From Nipponacmea schrenckii (Eukaryota; Mollusca; Gastropoda; Lottiidae): a DNA stretch of 64,000 bases. The notes below the pieces were generated by a model. That model was not told where the DNA came from. It made no database searches and was given only the letters and a program-made list of their open reading frames with translations. Shown here one piece after another: positions 54,714 to 64,000 of this stretch; the first letter of the stretch is position 1, and every line of letters starts with the position of its first letter. The stretch spans positions 4,402,001 through 4,466,000 of the forward strand of contig JAUJPP010000011.1 in assembly GCA_030562195.1 (NCBI GenBank). Direction: 5' to 3'. A program made the position numbers and the translations under genes.

Positions 54714-55192
54714 AGGGGCCCAGGCTTGATTTGTTTCGGAGAATCATCCGACAGCCTCAAACACATGAAATCCTTTGCTTAGCTAATCAGAAATAGTCTA
54801 CAGAGCTTATCTTTGAAATTTGAGCCTTCAAATCCATGTGTATCCATAATTATCCGTGTTTGAAAAATCATATTACGAACGTCCCGTCATATTAGAAAAC
54901 GGTTCGTCTTGATAATCAAAGAGTTATCCTTCCCGTCGTGCAATAGCGGTCATCTATATAAATAGACTACAACGCATTTTCAATTGTAGACTTTGTCAAC
55001 AGGACACACAATTTATAGACTGACTGGAGACCAGCCGCGTACAGCAAGGAAAAAAAATGAAAAGTGAAATTTTTTGTTTGAGGAATATTTCAAGGTAATT
55101 TGCGATTTTCTTAGAGCTTGAGTATTTCTGAGGACTGTTTAAATGTAACAAAGACCCAAAATGACCCTTAAAAATTAAGATTGTTTGTCCCT
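54714..55192. mobile_element. TTAA-flanked MITE, 479 bp, second copy
   Basis: TTAA at 54710-54713 and 55193-55196. Near-identical in sequence and orientation to 53451-53921 (CAGCCTCAAACACATGAAAT, GACCAGCCGCGTACAGCA), with small indels. Confidence 0.85.
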
Positions 55193-55555
55193 TTAATGAC
55201 CGCTGACGCCATCCTGACTTTTAGTGAAAATATTTTGTTGTTAATAGATTTGAAATCATGGTATAAAGATAATTATATGGAATGTATTAGTCTTACTGAC
55301 ATCAAATGTTTGTGGGTTCGAATCTCAGTCAGACTGTGATTTCTTCTTTTCATTTTTTCTAATTTTATCAGAAAGATAACAATGAATTAAAAATAGAAAA
55401 TTGAACATTATACTCATTAAATGTGAGCATTTTAAATACGTTATCACACAACTTTACAAGATGATGCGAAACGTAATTTACCAGTTATTCAGCTCAATTC
55501 ACATTCACTAAAACATGGAGCTGGCGAACTAAAGTAAAATAGTTTATTTAATAAT
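55193..55555. other. No recognisable gene
   Basis: AT-rich. GTGGGTTCGAATCTCAG at 55312 resembles a tRNA-type B box but has no matching A box. Confidence 0.4.
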
Positions 55556-56190
55556 AATAATAATAATAGAATTTCTAAAGCGCTGTAACACCACACAAAA
55601 AGTATGTTCGAAGCGCTCATAGATTGTCCCATTGTTGATTAGATTAATCATAGCGAGTGAATAGAAATGTTTTGAGCTTTGATTTGAACACATTTAATGA
55701 TGGAGAACATTTGATGCCGTCTGGTAAGGAATTCCACAGAATAGCAGCAGCATAAGAAAACGACCGGTCCCCAAAAGTTTTCATGTTAAATAATGGCACT
55801 TTAAGAAAAGACTGTTGTGAAGATCGAAGAGACCGTGATGATTCTCTAATATGAACTAAGTCCCTGAGATAGGATGGAGCTGTATGATTGATGCATTTGT
55901 ATGTTAAGGATAAAATCTTGAAATCAATGCATTCTTGGATTTTTAGCCAATGCAGAGCCTTGAAAACTGGAGTTATGCGTTCTGTTGGTCTGGTCCTGGA
56001 TATTATACGCACTGCTCTATTTTGGAGTCTCTGGAGTTTGGTCAAATTGTCGCTTGAAGTCCCAAACAGGAGACTATTACAGTAGTCTAGCCGAGACAGA
56101 ACTAAGGATCTTGCCAAGGTTGCTGTTGTTTCACATTCACATTTGTGACCGAGACTATCAAATACTGGTGATACAGAATTATTACTGAGA
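55556..56190 (-). mobile_element. CR1-like LINE, 5'-truncated 3' end
   Basis: Open frame 56117-55644 reads SLVLSRLDYCNSLLFG, LQRLQNRAVRIIS, LHWLKIQECIDFKIL, LTYKCINHTAPSYLRDLV, GDRSFSYAAAILWNSLP and FKSKLKTFLF, the conserved C-terminus of CR1/jockey-type polymerase ORFs. A short 3' UTR ends in (ATT)n at 55550-55568. Similarity starts near 56190, so the copy is severely 5'-truncated, though this stretch has no internal stop and may be fairly young. Confidence 0.85.
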
Positions 56191-56204
56191 ACTGGACTGT
56201 CTAG

Positions 56205-56695
56205 AGATCAATATAACTATACTGTATCAAGACAACGTGTTAGTCTGTAACAATTAGACGTTACATCCCCAACCAAGATGATCACACTATACTCCTCAAT
56301 ATAACTATACTGTACCAAGACCACGTGTTAGTCTGTAACAATTAGACGTTACATCCCCAACCAAGATGATCACACTATACTCCTCAATATAACTATACTG
56401 TACCAAGACCACGTGTTAGTCTGTAACAGTTAGACGTTACATCCCCAACCAAGATGATCACACTATACTCCTCAATATAACTATACTGTACCAAGACCAC
56501 GTGTTAGTATGTGACAATTAGACGTTACATCCCCAACCAAGATGATCACACTATACTCCTCAATATAACTGTACTGTACCAAGACCACGTGTTAGTCTGT
56601 AACAATTAGACGTTACATCCCCAACCAAGATGATCACACTATACTCCTCAATATAACTGTACTGTACCAAGACCACGTGTTAGTCTGTAACAATA
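56205..56695. repeat. 88-bp minisatellite, about 5.6 units
   Basis: Exact 88-bp spacing of TCCTCAAT (56293, 56381, 56469). Most units contain the E-box palindrome CACGTG (ACCACGTGTTAGTCTGTAAC). Confidence 0.95.
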
Positions 56696-56874
56696 TGTGA
56701 TTTAAATCAGTTTTAATAGAGCGAAATCAATTTCTCATAGTGATGAGTTGGGGTTCAGTCACGTGTTTACGTGAGTTTGTGTATTGTTTGAGATAAATTG
56801 GTCAGTTCAGTCGATACACTTGGTATTTGATATACGTGTATTTTCTATAATTAAGTAATTCGATTTGTTTTATC

Positions 56875-57546
56875 ATGGATAGACAACCAACTTTAGCTGA
56901 TATTTGGAAAGAGATTCAAGATCAGGGAAACAGGTTTAAAGAAGAAATTGCAAACTTGAAGGAAGGTATTGATAAGAACAGTAGTAATGTTAACAAAAGA
57001 CCATGTATAGTGAAGGAATATGAATGGAAAAGAACAGGAAATCAAGATAAATTTTTTTTCAATTCCCAGATTTCGGATGATTTAACACAAGCTATGTGGG
57101 CTGTTAAAAACTGTAAAGTAGATTATGCTGAGGAGTTTTTGGATAAGTATTTAGTCGGTTTGAAGAAGAGAAATAAGATACTTAAATTAGCAGATAGTTC
57201 AGAAGGCGGTTGGGAAACAGTAAGGCAGTATGAACAGAACCCATTGGCTAGTGATTCTGATGATGAGAAAAGGATATATAAGGCGGAAGGTAAAGCTGTA
57301 AAGAAAATAAAAGAAAGAAGATCGAAGCAGTTTGGGAAATCTCGCACGCCTAGTTTTGCTGTCGGTGCTCCAAATCAGAGTAATTTTCGTGGCCAACAAT
57401 TTCAACCTTACGGTGGACAAGGCGAACAGCAGATTCTCCGACAAAGATATGGTTCATGCTTTTCCTGTGGGAGTTTCAACCATTTCAGGAGGGACTGTCC
57501 CGGAAGCGTTGTTAAGGAAGCCAGTACTGGAGCAACAAAAGAATAA
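56875..57546 (+). CDS. Gag-like zinc-knuckle protein (223 aa), transposon-associated
   Basis: Intact frame from ATG 56875. An N-terminal helical part (TLADIWKEIQDQGNRFKEEI) is followed by a conserved-looking middle (KRNKILKLADSSEGGWETVR, LASDSDDEKRIYKAEGKAVK), a basic RRSKQ stretch, a Gly/Gln-rich linker and one CCHC knuckle, CFSCGSFNHFRRDC (CX2CX4HX4C), near residue 200. From memory, the KLADxSExGW / SDDEKRI pattern is that of gag-like proteins accompanying tyrosine-recombinase or other retroelements; no partner ORF is adjacent, as the RT fragment directly downstream is a different LINE. Likely function: nucleic-acid binding. Confidence 0.6.
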   Translation: MDRQPTLADIWKEIQDQGNRFKEEIANLKEGIDKNSSNVNKRPCIVKEYEWKRTGNQDKFFFNSQISDDLTQAMWAVKNCKVDYAEEFLDKYLVGLKKRNKILKLADSSEGGWETVRQYEQNPLASDSDDEKRIYKAEGKAVKKIKERRSKQFGKSRTPSFAVGAPNQSNFRGQQFQPYGGQGEQQILRQRYGSCFSCGSFNHFRRDCPGSVVKEASTGATKE

Positions 57547-57554
57547 GGCATGTT

Positions 57555-57919
57555 AATAGAAATATTGATAAAAGTTATTACGTAAATAGAATAGAAGAAT
57601 TTGTCACTTCTAAGTTAAATTCTAATGAAGAATGTTCGATTCCCTACATTAACAAATATGAAGTTTTTAAACAGTTGTCATCGTTAAATGCAACCAAAAG
57701 TGCTGGTTTAGATAAATTAAATCCCCTATTTCTCAAATATGGCGCTTTTACGTTAAGTGGTCCTTTGACACATATATTATCTATGCATTGATGCAAAGAT
57801 ATTTCCGGATAAATTCAAAGAAGCAAAAGTTTTACCACTGTATAAATCCGGCGCTAAATCTGATCCTAATAACTATAGACCAATTTCTGTATTATCTAAT
57901 GTATCTAAACCACTTGAAA
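57555..57919 (+). pseudogene. LINE reverse transcriptase fragment, left half
   Basis: VFKQLSSLNATKSAGLDKLN, then after a one-base slip IFPDKFKEAKVLPLYKSG and NNYRPISVLSNVSKPLE: fingers and palm motifs of a CR1/jockey-type polymerase. Interrupted at KPLE by the I-like LINE; resumes at 63603. Confidence 0.8.
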
Positions 57920-58171
57920 TGAAATGAAATGAAATGTATTAAAGTGCATCAGCACCAAAACGGGCTATATAGCACTTGAATACGATTTAAAATAAAAACA
58001 AAAATTAAAACTAGAAAATCAATACAGTAAAATAAAAACCATCACAGAAACCGCAAAAAGGGCAACAAAACAATGCTAAAAACAATATCACAGAATGGTT
58101 GTAACCCAAAATAGGCGAAAAATGGGCTAAAAACAAAATAGCAAAAACAAAACTATAACACAAAATATATT

Positions 58172-61100
58172 TTAAAATTTAAAATACAGATTAGTCTGTT
58201 TTAAAAACGCGACAACCTTCTCATAAAGAGAAGGTTGCGCAAACAGATGAAACAAGGATCTAGCACGGTAGTGCTGAGATCTTATAGGTTTGAGATGCGT
58301 GCACTCAATCAGAATGTGTTTCACTGTCAGGCGAACCTGGTTGAGGCTCTCACTTGAGCAGGTAACAGTTGGTAAAGTGAGTATGTCCAAGACGAGAGCG
58401 ACACAAAACAACTTCATTTCTCCTGTTGGCACAATAGGAGGATGGCCAATCCCCCAAAAGAGGCTTGATGGCATGAAGTTTGTTTGTATCTGCAGCATCC
58501 CATTTTTGCTGCCATCGTTGCAAAATAAAAGTCCTTATCACCGACTTAAAGTCGGTGTAAGGCAAGGAAAAGGGGGAGACCGGCAGTGACAAAGCAGCCT
58601 TAGCCGCCGCATCTGCCCGGTCATTCCCCCGTATATCCATGTGACTGGGGAGCCAACAAAGGACAATGTCCTTTTTTGGCCCAGAGAGCTTGTAAATATC
58701 TCCGATTATTGGGTGCACAAGCTGGATGTTATGAATAGCTTGTAATGCGGACAGAGAATCAGAATAGATAATACATTTTTTAAATGATGATGAGGACTGA
58801 AAGAACTCGAGTGCCTGTAAAATGGCAACGAGTTCTGCAGTAAAAATATGCCGCTGGTGGAAGAGATACAGACAGGACTTCGGATGGTGTCACTGTTGCA
58901 GCTGCCACCTTATCACCATCCTTGGACCCATCTGTATAGAATGGAGCATAATCCCCATATTTAGCCCTTAATTCAAGAAATTTCGACTTGAAGACGATCG
59001 AGCTTGTCTGTGACTTCTTATTGCTTGATAGACTAAAGTCTTTCTGAAATGGAGAAATTGACCAAGGTGGAATTGTGGTCATTATGAAGTCCGCAATACT
59101 GTCGTGGCTGATACCAGCCGCTGACAAAAGTGGTTGAATGCGGACTCCAAAAGAAGAAATTGCACGAGGCTTTGCCTCGTACAAATGCTCAAAATAAGGA
59201 CTAAATACGGGGCGGTGAGCCGGATGATATGGCAAAGATGCTATTTTTATTGCGTACTGCAGTGAAAGTCTGTCACGTCTGTCGTACAATGAGGGTTCGT
59301 TAGCCTCGACGTACAGACTTTCAACTGGAGTTGTGCGAAAAGCGCCTAAACTGATTCTAAGTCCTTGGTTGTGTATGGTGTCAAGTTCTTTGAGGTAGGA
59401 TGGACGAGCTGAACCATACACCTGGCACCCATAATCGAGCTTGGATCGAACCAAAGCTCGATATAATCGGAGGAGGACCTTACGGTCGGCTCAGTGTTGG
59501 ATAAGACTCTCAGTATGTTGAGAGCTTTCAGACATTTGTTCTTGAGGATTTTAATGTGTGGACGGAAAGAAAGCTTGCTGTCAAATGTAAGACCAAGGAA
59601 TTTAAATTCCTGTACAACAGGAACGACAGCATTGTCCAAACGTAGCACTGGGTCAAGGTGCAAACCTCTTCGTTTACAGAAATGCATGCAGACAGTCTTG
59701 GATTTCGAAAATCGAAATCCATTGTCAGTTGCCCATTGCTGTAGATTGTTTAAGCAAAGCTGCAACTGACGCTCGATCGTCTGCATGTTAGTAGAACTGT
59801 AACACATCTGAAAGTCATCAACATACAGAGAGCCATCAATCCCCCGTCTAAGGCACGACGTGATGGAATTTATCTTGATGGAAAAAAGGGTAACGGATAA
59901 TATGCTACCCTGGGGAACTTCATTATCCTGAGGAAAAGGGTCGGAAAGTATAGAGCCAAGTCGTACCTTAAACGTCCTATCATGTAGGAAATTGGAGATA
60001 AATAATGGCAATCTTCCTCTCAGACCGAAGTCAAAGAGATCGCGAAGAATGCCATATCTCCAAGTAGTGTCATATGCCTTCTCCAAATCAAAAAATATGG
60101 CTACTAAATGGTGATTTTGGATGAAGGCGTCCCTGACGAACGATTCAAATCTAACGAGATGATCAAGAGTGCTCCTTTGGGACCGAAATCCACATTGGAG
60201 GTAAGTAAGTAGATTGTTGGACTCGAGGTGCCAAACGAGCCTTCTATTGATCATCCGTTCCATGGTTTTACATATGCAGCTGGTCAATGCAATAGGGCGA
60301 TAATTTGTAGGATTCGTAGGATCCTTACCAGGTTTAGGTATGGGAATAATAGTAGCAATCCTCCATGAAGGAGGAAAGACACCGTCATCCCAAATCTGGT
60401 TAAATATAAGCAAAAGTTTTTTTAATGTAGGGTAAGGAAGATGTTTGAGGATCTGATAATGAATATCGTCAGGCCCAGTAGCTGTATCATGGGCCTGTTT
60501 TAAAGAATACTTTAGTTCAGATATAGTAAATTTTTCGTTATAATATTCCTCATTTTTAGATGTAAAATTTAACCCTTTTCTCTCTTCCCGGAGACGGACT
60601 CTCTGGAAAGCATCAGAGGAAAAGTTTGAGGATGAATTGAAAGAAAAATTACTTGCCAACGAATTAGCAATATCTGGTAGTATGGTGAGCGTTGAACCAT
60701 CTACTTCTAGATGGTTCACAGATATTGTATCCGCTTTACCCTTGATCCTACGAATCCTATCCCAGACTGATTTGGAAGACGTACGACTGTTGATCCTCGA
60801 CACATACTCCTGCCATGACGACCTCTTTGCCTGGCGGATAGTCCGCCTGGCCTTGGCCCGTGCAATGCGAAAAGAGGCCATGTTGTCATCGGAAGGAGCA
60901 CGTTCAAGCAGTCGTAAAGCACGATTACGTTCTTTCAGTGCTTTCTTACAATCTTCATTAAACCATGGTTTATTGAATCGTTTTGGAGTTGCCGAGGTTT
61001 TACGAATCGCCTGACCCGATACATCTTGTAAGATGGTGGTAAATAGTTCCATCGGGTCATCTGCTTCATCTAGATCATGTTGAGGAAAAGAAGAAATGCA

Positions 61101-61804
61101 AAGCGCCTCAAAGAGGGGCCAATTAGCTTTAGAGAGTTTCCATCTTTGTGGCCTGTCTACTGGTGAAGGACCATTATTCCGTAGAATTACAGGATAATGA
61201 TCACTGTGGCAGAGATCGTCATGGACACTCCAAGAAAAATCTTGGAACAAAGATGGTGAGCTAATTGTCAGATCTAGATGAGAAAAGGTTTTTGTTCTTG
61301 AGCAGAAATATGTAGGCGATTCGTCATTAAAGATACAAAGATCGTTGTCATATATGAAGTCAGCTATTAATTTTCCTCTGTTGTTGTCATTAGGACTACC
61401 CCAAAAAGAATGGTGACCATTGAAATCTCCGAGCAAAATGCAAGGAGATGGAAGCTGGCCTACAAGGTCATCCAGGTCTCTGGGGTTTAGAGTGGAGTTA
61501 GGTGGCAAATAGATGGAGCAGAGGGTAATAGGCACGTGGAGTGTTACTCGCACGGCAATTACCTGTAGAGGAGAATTGAGTGTGACTTCGGACTGGGCAA
61601 CGCTTCTATTAACAATAATAGAAACACCACCCGAGACCTTGTCATCACCAGTGCCATAATTGTGGTAAGAAACAAAATGTTTAAAAGGCACTAAATGTAA
61701 ATCCGTTGACTTGAGGAATGTCAAAAAGCCAACGGATTGTATTGTTGGATTAATAGCTGAACTTCATAAAGATTATGACTTAAACCTCGACAATTCCATT
61801 GCAT
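58172..61804 (-). pseudogene. I-like LINE ORF2: endonuclease, reverse transcriptase, RNase H
   Basis: Starts at ATG 61804 (MQWNCRGLSHN). A one-base deletion in a T run near 61722 breaks the frame, then 61724-59346 is open: endonuclease (ILLGDFNGHHSFWGS, HLDLTI, SDHYPVI), polymerase (TNYRPIALTS, IFFDLEKAYDTTW, VPQGSILS, YVDD at 59814-59825). A shift near 59465 enters LVRSKLDYGCQVYG. RNase H follows: YTDGSK, then after a shift near 58840 AELVAILQAL, IYSDSLSALQ and RGNDRADAAAK (D-E-D-D residues), then LTVKHILIEC near the end. At least four frameshifts make it inactive, but the sequence is otherwise well preserved. Confidence 0.9.
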
Positions 61805-61827
61805 TATATTATTTTTTGAATGCATTG

Positions 61828-63081
61828 TCAGGGTGGTTTAATTGGACTACGAGGGTTGCGGTAAGGGGGGTTGAGAACTTCCGCATCAACCTCGGAAGCC
61901 TCCATATCTATATTATCAGATATGGCCGACTTCAAAATATCTCTTCCTCCCTTTTTGGAGGAAGAGGATACATGCTTTTTTGTAGACTTGTCATTATTGG
62001 AAAGACTTTCGCTGCGTTTAGCTCTGGACTGTTTTCCAGTCCCTTTTGGCTGAATGTCTTTAGCTGGCTGACTAACACTAGTATCATCAGTACTTGACTT
62101 TTCAGTCTGAGTTGCTGATGATGTAGATGCCTCAGGAGCAGATGATAATAAGGCTAAAGACGGAGTTGGTACTCGCTTCAGCCAAGTTATGTCGGTCTGG
62201 CATTCTATGGATCTAGTAGAAGCCTTAACAACATTAGCAAAAGTCTTTCCGGAAGGAGTAGATGGGGTTTCCCCTTCTACAGCCTTCCGCGCTTCAGGAT
62301 AGGAAACTTTGGTTTCTGTTTTGATTTTTTGAATTCGCTTTTCTAATTTCCACTTAGGGCAGTCCTTAGAAAAAGCGACATGGTTTCCTTCACAGTTGCA
62401 ACAACAAGGAGTATCACTACAATCCTTGCTGTCGTGCCCGGACTTGCCACAACGTGCACATCGCAACGAACTTTTGCAAGTCCGAGTTCCGTGCCCAAAG
62501 CGCTGACAATTATAACACCTGAGAGGGTTTGGTATGAATGGCGAAACTTTAATGCTTAAATAACCTACTTTTATTTCTGATGGTAAATCGGGTCTATTAA
62601 ATAGAAGTATGAATGTATTAGTTGGTATCAGTTGGCCGTCACGACGGATTGAAATACGATCAACGTTCGTGACTCCAATGTCTTTGAATTCTTCCATCAT
62701 TTCTTCTGAAGAACATCCACTTAGATCGGGGTGTCGAATGACACCCTTTGAGGAGTTCAAAGAAGAATGAGGAGATACACTGATGGGAATATTTACTAAA
62801 GATGTTGATTTTAATAAAAGCTCAGAATGAATTTTTCGATGGCATTCGAGCAGCAAAGACCCGTTACGAAGTTTTTTGATAGATTTAGGTTCGCTAGCCA
62901 AACCAGCTATTCCCTTGGCGATGGCGAATGGTGATAAAGATGCCAAAGACCTCTCAGGGTCACTACTTATAATGACAAGAAACCGAGGCCAGGAATCACT
63001 AGACGAGCTAGATGATTCAGTAAATTCTGCCTCGGTTAGTCTACGTTTATTGTTTTTTTTAGGGGGGTTTAATGTAGCCAT
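61828..63081 (-). CDS. I-like LINE ORF1: gag-like protein with three CCHC knuckles (417 aa)
   Basis: Intact frame from ATG 63081 to TGA 61828-61830, 23 bases before the ORF2 ATG. Ser-rich N-terminus, an RRM-like region about 33-180, then three zinc knuckles: C189/C192/H197/C202, C208/C211/H216/C221 and C227/C230/H234/C241 (the last with CX2CX3HX6C spacing). A Ser/Thr/Lys-rich tail follows. It should bind the element RNA in ribonucleoprotein particles. The frame is uninterrupted, in contrast to ORF2. Confidence 0.9.
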   Translation of the reverse strand: MATLNPPKKNNKRRLTEAEFTESSSSSSDSWPRFLVIISSDPERSLASLSPFAIAKGIAGLASEPKSIKKLRNGSLLLECHRKIHSELLLKSTSLVNIPISVSPHSSLNSSKGVIRHPDLSGCSSEEMMEEFKDIGVTNVDRISIRRDGQLIPTNTFILLFNRPDLPSEIKVGYLSIKVSPFIPNPLRCYNCQRFGHGTRTCKSSLRCARCGKSGHDSKDCSDTPCCCNCEGNHVAFSKDCPKWKLEKRIQKIKTETKVSYPEARKAVEGETPSTPSGKTFANVVKASTRSIECQTDITWLKRVPTPSLALLSSAPEASTSSATQTEKSSTDDTSVSQPAKDIQPKGTGKQSRAKRSESLSNNDKSTKKHVSSSSKKGGRDILKSAISDNIDMEASEVDAEVLNPPYRNPRSPIKPP

Positions 63082-63602
63082 GAAGAAAATGTAAAAGATT
63101 CATCTCCCGAGACCCCCGACCACCACGGACCACGACCTCCGCGCAGGCTTGGCGCGGGACTCCAGCGCCAGCGCCCTAGGGGTAATCGGGAGATATACTC
63201 AGATAAAAATAGGGAATGAAAAGTTCTGAATGGAGCAAATAAATTTCGAACTTTCATTTTACTTTTACCTAATTGACCCAAGCCGCTGCTTCTGAGTCGG
63301 TGAATTGAATTGGATGATAAGGAAATAATCTGTGATTAGAAATTAGTTATCTGTTCTGACCACCGACTCATAGGCTCAACACGACAAGCCGATTGACCAG
63401 TGTGGGCCACACTGGCCACCCGTCTAGGAATCCCCTGGCCCAAAGTGATGTATTGGGAAGTATGTTACCCTCAACCACCAGGAGTCCATTCAAAACCGAC
63501 ACGGGTCGCACCTCACGGCAAACGAGGTGCCCCAATTCAGTCGCCTTTTACGACACGTAATGGGGGACGGTGGACCTATTCTTAACCCCGGTCCACTGGG
63601 GG
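63082..63602 (-). other. 5' UTR of the I-like LINE
   Basis: GC-richer leader without long frames. CCCATTACGTGTCGTAAAAG (minus strand, near 63560) close to the 5' end. An internal promoter is expected here by family analogy, but I see no defined motif. Confidence 0.6.
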
Positions 63603-64000
63603 ATCTAAACCACTTGAAAGACATTAGTCAAAACATATTATTATTTAAGAAAAAATAATAATAAGTTATTGTATTCGCACCAATCTGGTTTTAGGTCTAA
63701 TAGTTCTTGTCAAACAGCTCTGACTAACATAATTGAAAACGTTTATGATGCAGTAAATAATAATCTTATGGTTGGTTCTATTTTTTTTTTTTTTGATTTT
63801 ACAAAAGCATTTGATTTGATTTCCCATGAGATAATTATTGAAAAACTAAAACGATACAATTTTTCGAATGAATTAATAACCTTCATAAATTATTACTTGT
63901 CGAATCGTACTCAGCGTTGTTACGTCAATGGAAGTCTTTCGTCTTCTCGCAATTTTAGGTCCCTTGTTGTTTAATCTTTATATTAATGATTTGCCATTGC
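63603..64000 (+). pseudogene. LINE reverse transcriptase fragment, right half
   Basis: Resumes after the target duplication: LLYSHQSGFRSNSSCQTALT, FFFDFTKAFDLISHEII (first catalytic Asp), LITFINYYLSNRTQRCYVNG, with frameshifts before 63669 and near 63955; it runs off the window. Together with 57555-57919 it is one CR1/jockey-type polymerase. Confidence 0.8.

Larger units (their letters stand above)
57920..63602 (-). mobile_element. Near full-length I/Nimb-like LINE, 5.7 kb
   Basis: Flanked by a 17-bp target duplication ATCTAAACCACTTGAAA (57903-57919 and 63603-63619) lying within another LINE's polymerase. The minus strand has a ~520-bp 5' UTR, ORF1 (63081-61828), ORF2 (61804-58172) with endonuclease, polymerase and RNase H, and a short 3' UTR ending in about four CATTT pentamers at 57920. 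RNase H after RT with a three-knuckle ORF1 is the layout of the I superfamily, which includes Nimbus of the snail Biomphalaria. Confidence 0.9.

Noticed and set aside
55312..55328. GGGTTCGAATCTCAG as a tRNA or SINE B box
   Set aside because: No A box or cloverleaf could be built around it.
60637..61014. Plus-strand frames within the LINE (also 59494-59769, 61711-62097)
   Set aside because: Antisense shadows of ORF1 and ORF2.

Overview
The window is AT-rich, repeat-dense DNA from an invertebrate animal. I think a mollusc is most likely, but that is inference. The evidence is metazoan gene families (RING/B-box TRIM-like proteins, splice-like sites, TATA promoters), several retrotransposon classes typical of lophotrochozoans (an I/Nimb-like LINE, CR1/L2-like LINE pieces, a Penelope-like element), ISL2EU-type transposase remains, and very many minisatellites. 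There are no prokaryotic genes. Two 500-base runs of N (6610-7109, 52805-53304) are assembly gaps.

Host-like genes. The only intact host-like genes are two single-exon TRIM-like genes (RING, B-box 2, coiled coil, MATH/TRAF-like C-terminus) at 13341-14693 (-) and 39822-41087 (+). Four broken relatives lie at 3385-4067, 9318-10062, 25435-26135 and 31055-31603, plus a 12-codon 5' stub at 26793-26827. Family members carry private tandem repeats: 46-bp or 29-bp arrays upstream, a 115-bp array in the 3'UTR, and in one pseudogene a 33-bp array grown out of the RING/B-box linker. A single exon at 43948-44023 (-) looks like the first coding exon of transaldolase; I cannot find its other exons here.

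Mobile elements, left to right. A hAT-type MITE with 8-bp TSD lies at 4757-5760. An ISL2EU-like transposase pseudogene (21235-22480, -) is hit by a 42-bp SINE scrap. CR1/L2-like LINE pieces lie at 12595-12898, 23640-24745, 53330-54034, 55556-56190 and 57555-57919/63603-64000. A Penelope-like element (about 32027-37640, -) encodes an SGNH-esterase-like region, reverse transcriptase and GIY-YIG nuclease, and its first ORF is split by a 1069-bp TTAA-flanked element. A 5.7-kb I/Nimb-like LINE (57920-63602, -) with 17-bp target duplications sits inside another LINE. Three further TTAA-flanked MITEs are clear (30313-30779, 53451-53921, 54714-55192) and a fourth is probable (19484-19682).

Tandem repeats fill much of the rest: 33, 54, 70-77, 52, 33, 46, about 120, 54, 58, 115, 29, 65, 132, 18 and 88 bp units, the largest being a 6.4-kb GT-rich 18-bp array at 45575-51960. 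Several blocks are present two or three times, so many insertions can be dated against an empty copy inside the same window. Most reading frames outside the two TRIM-like genes are transposon or satellite sequence.
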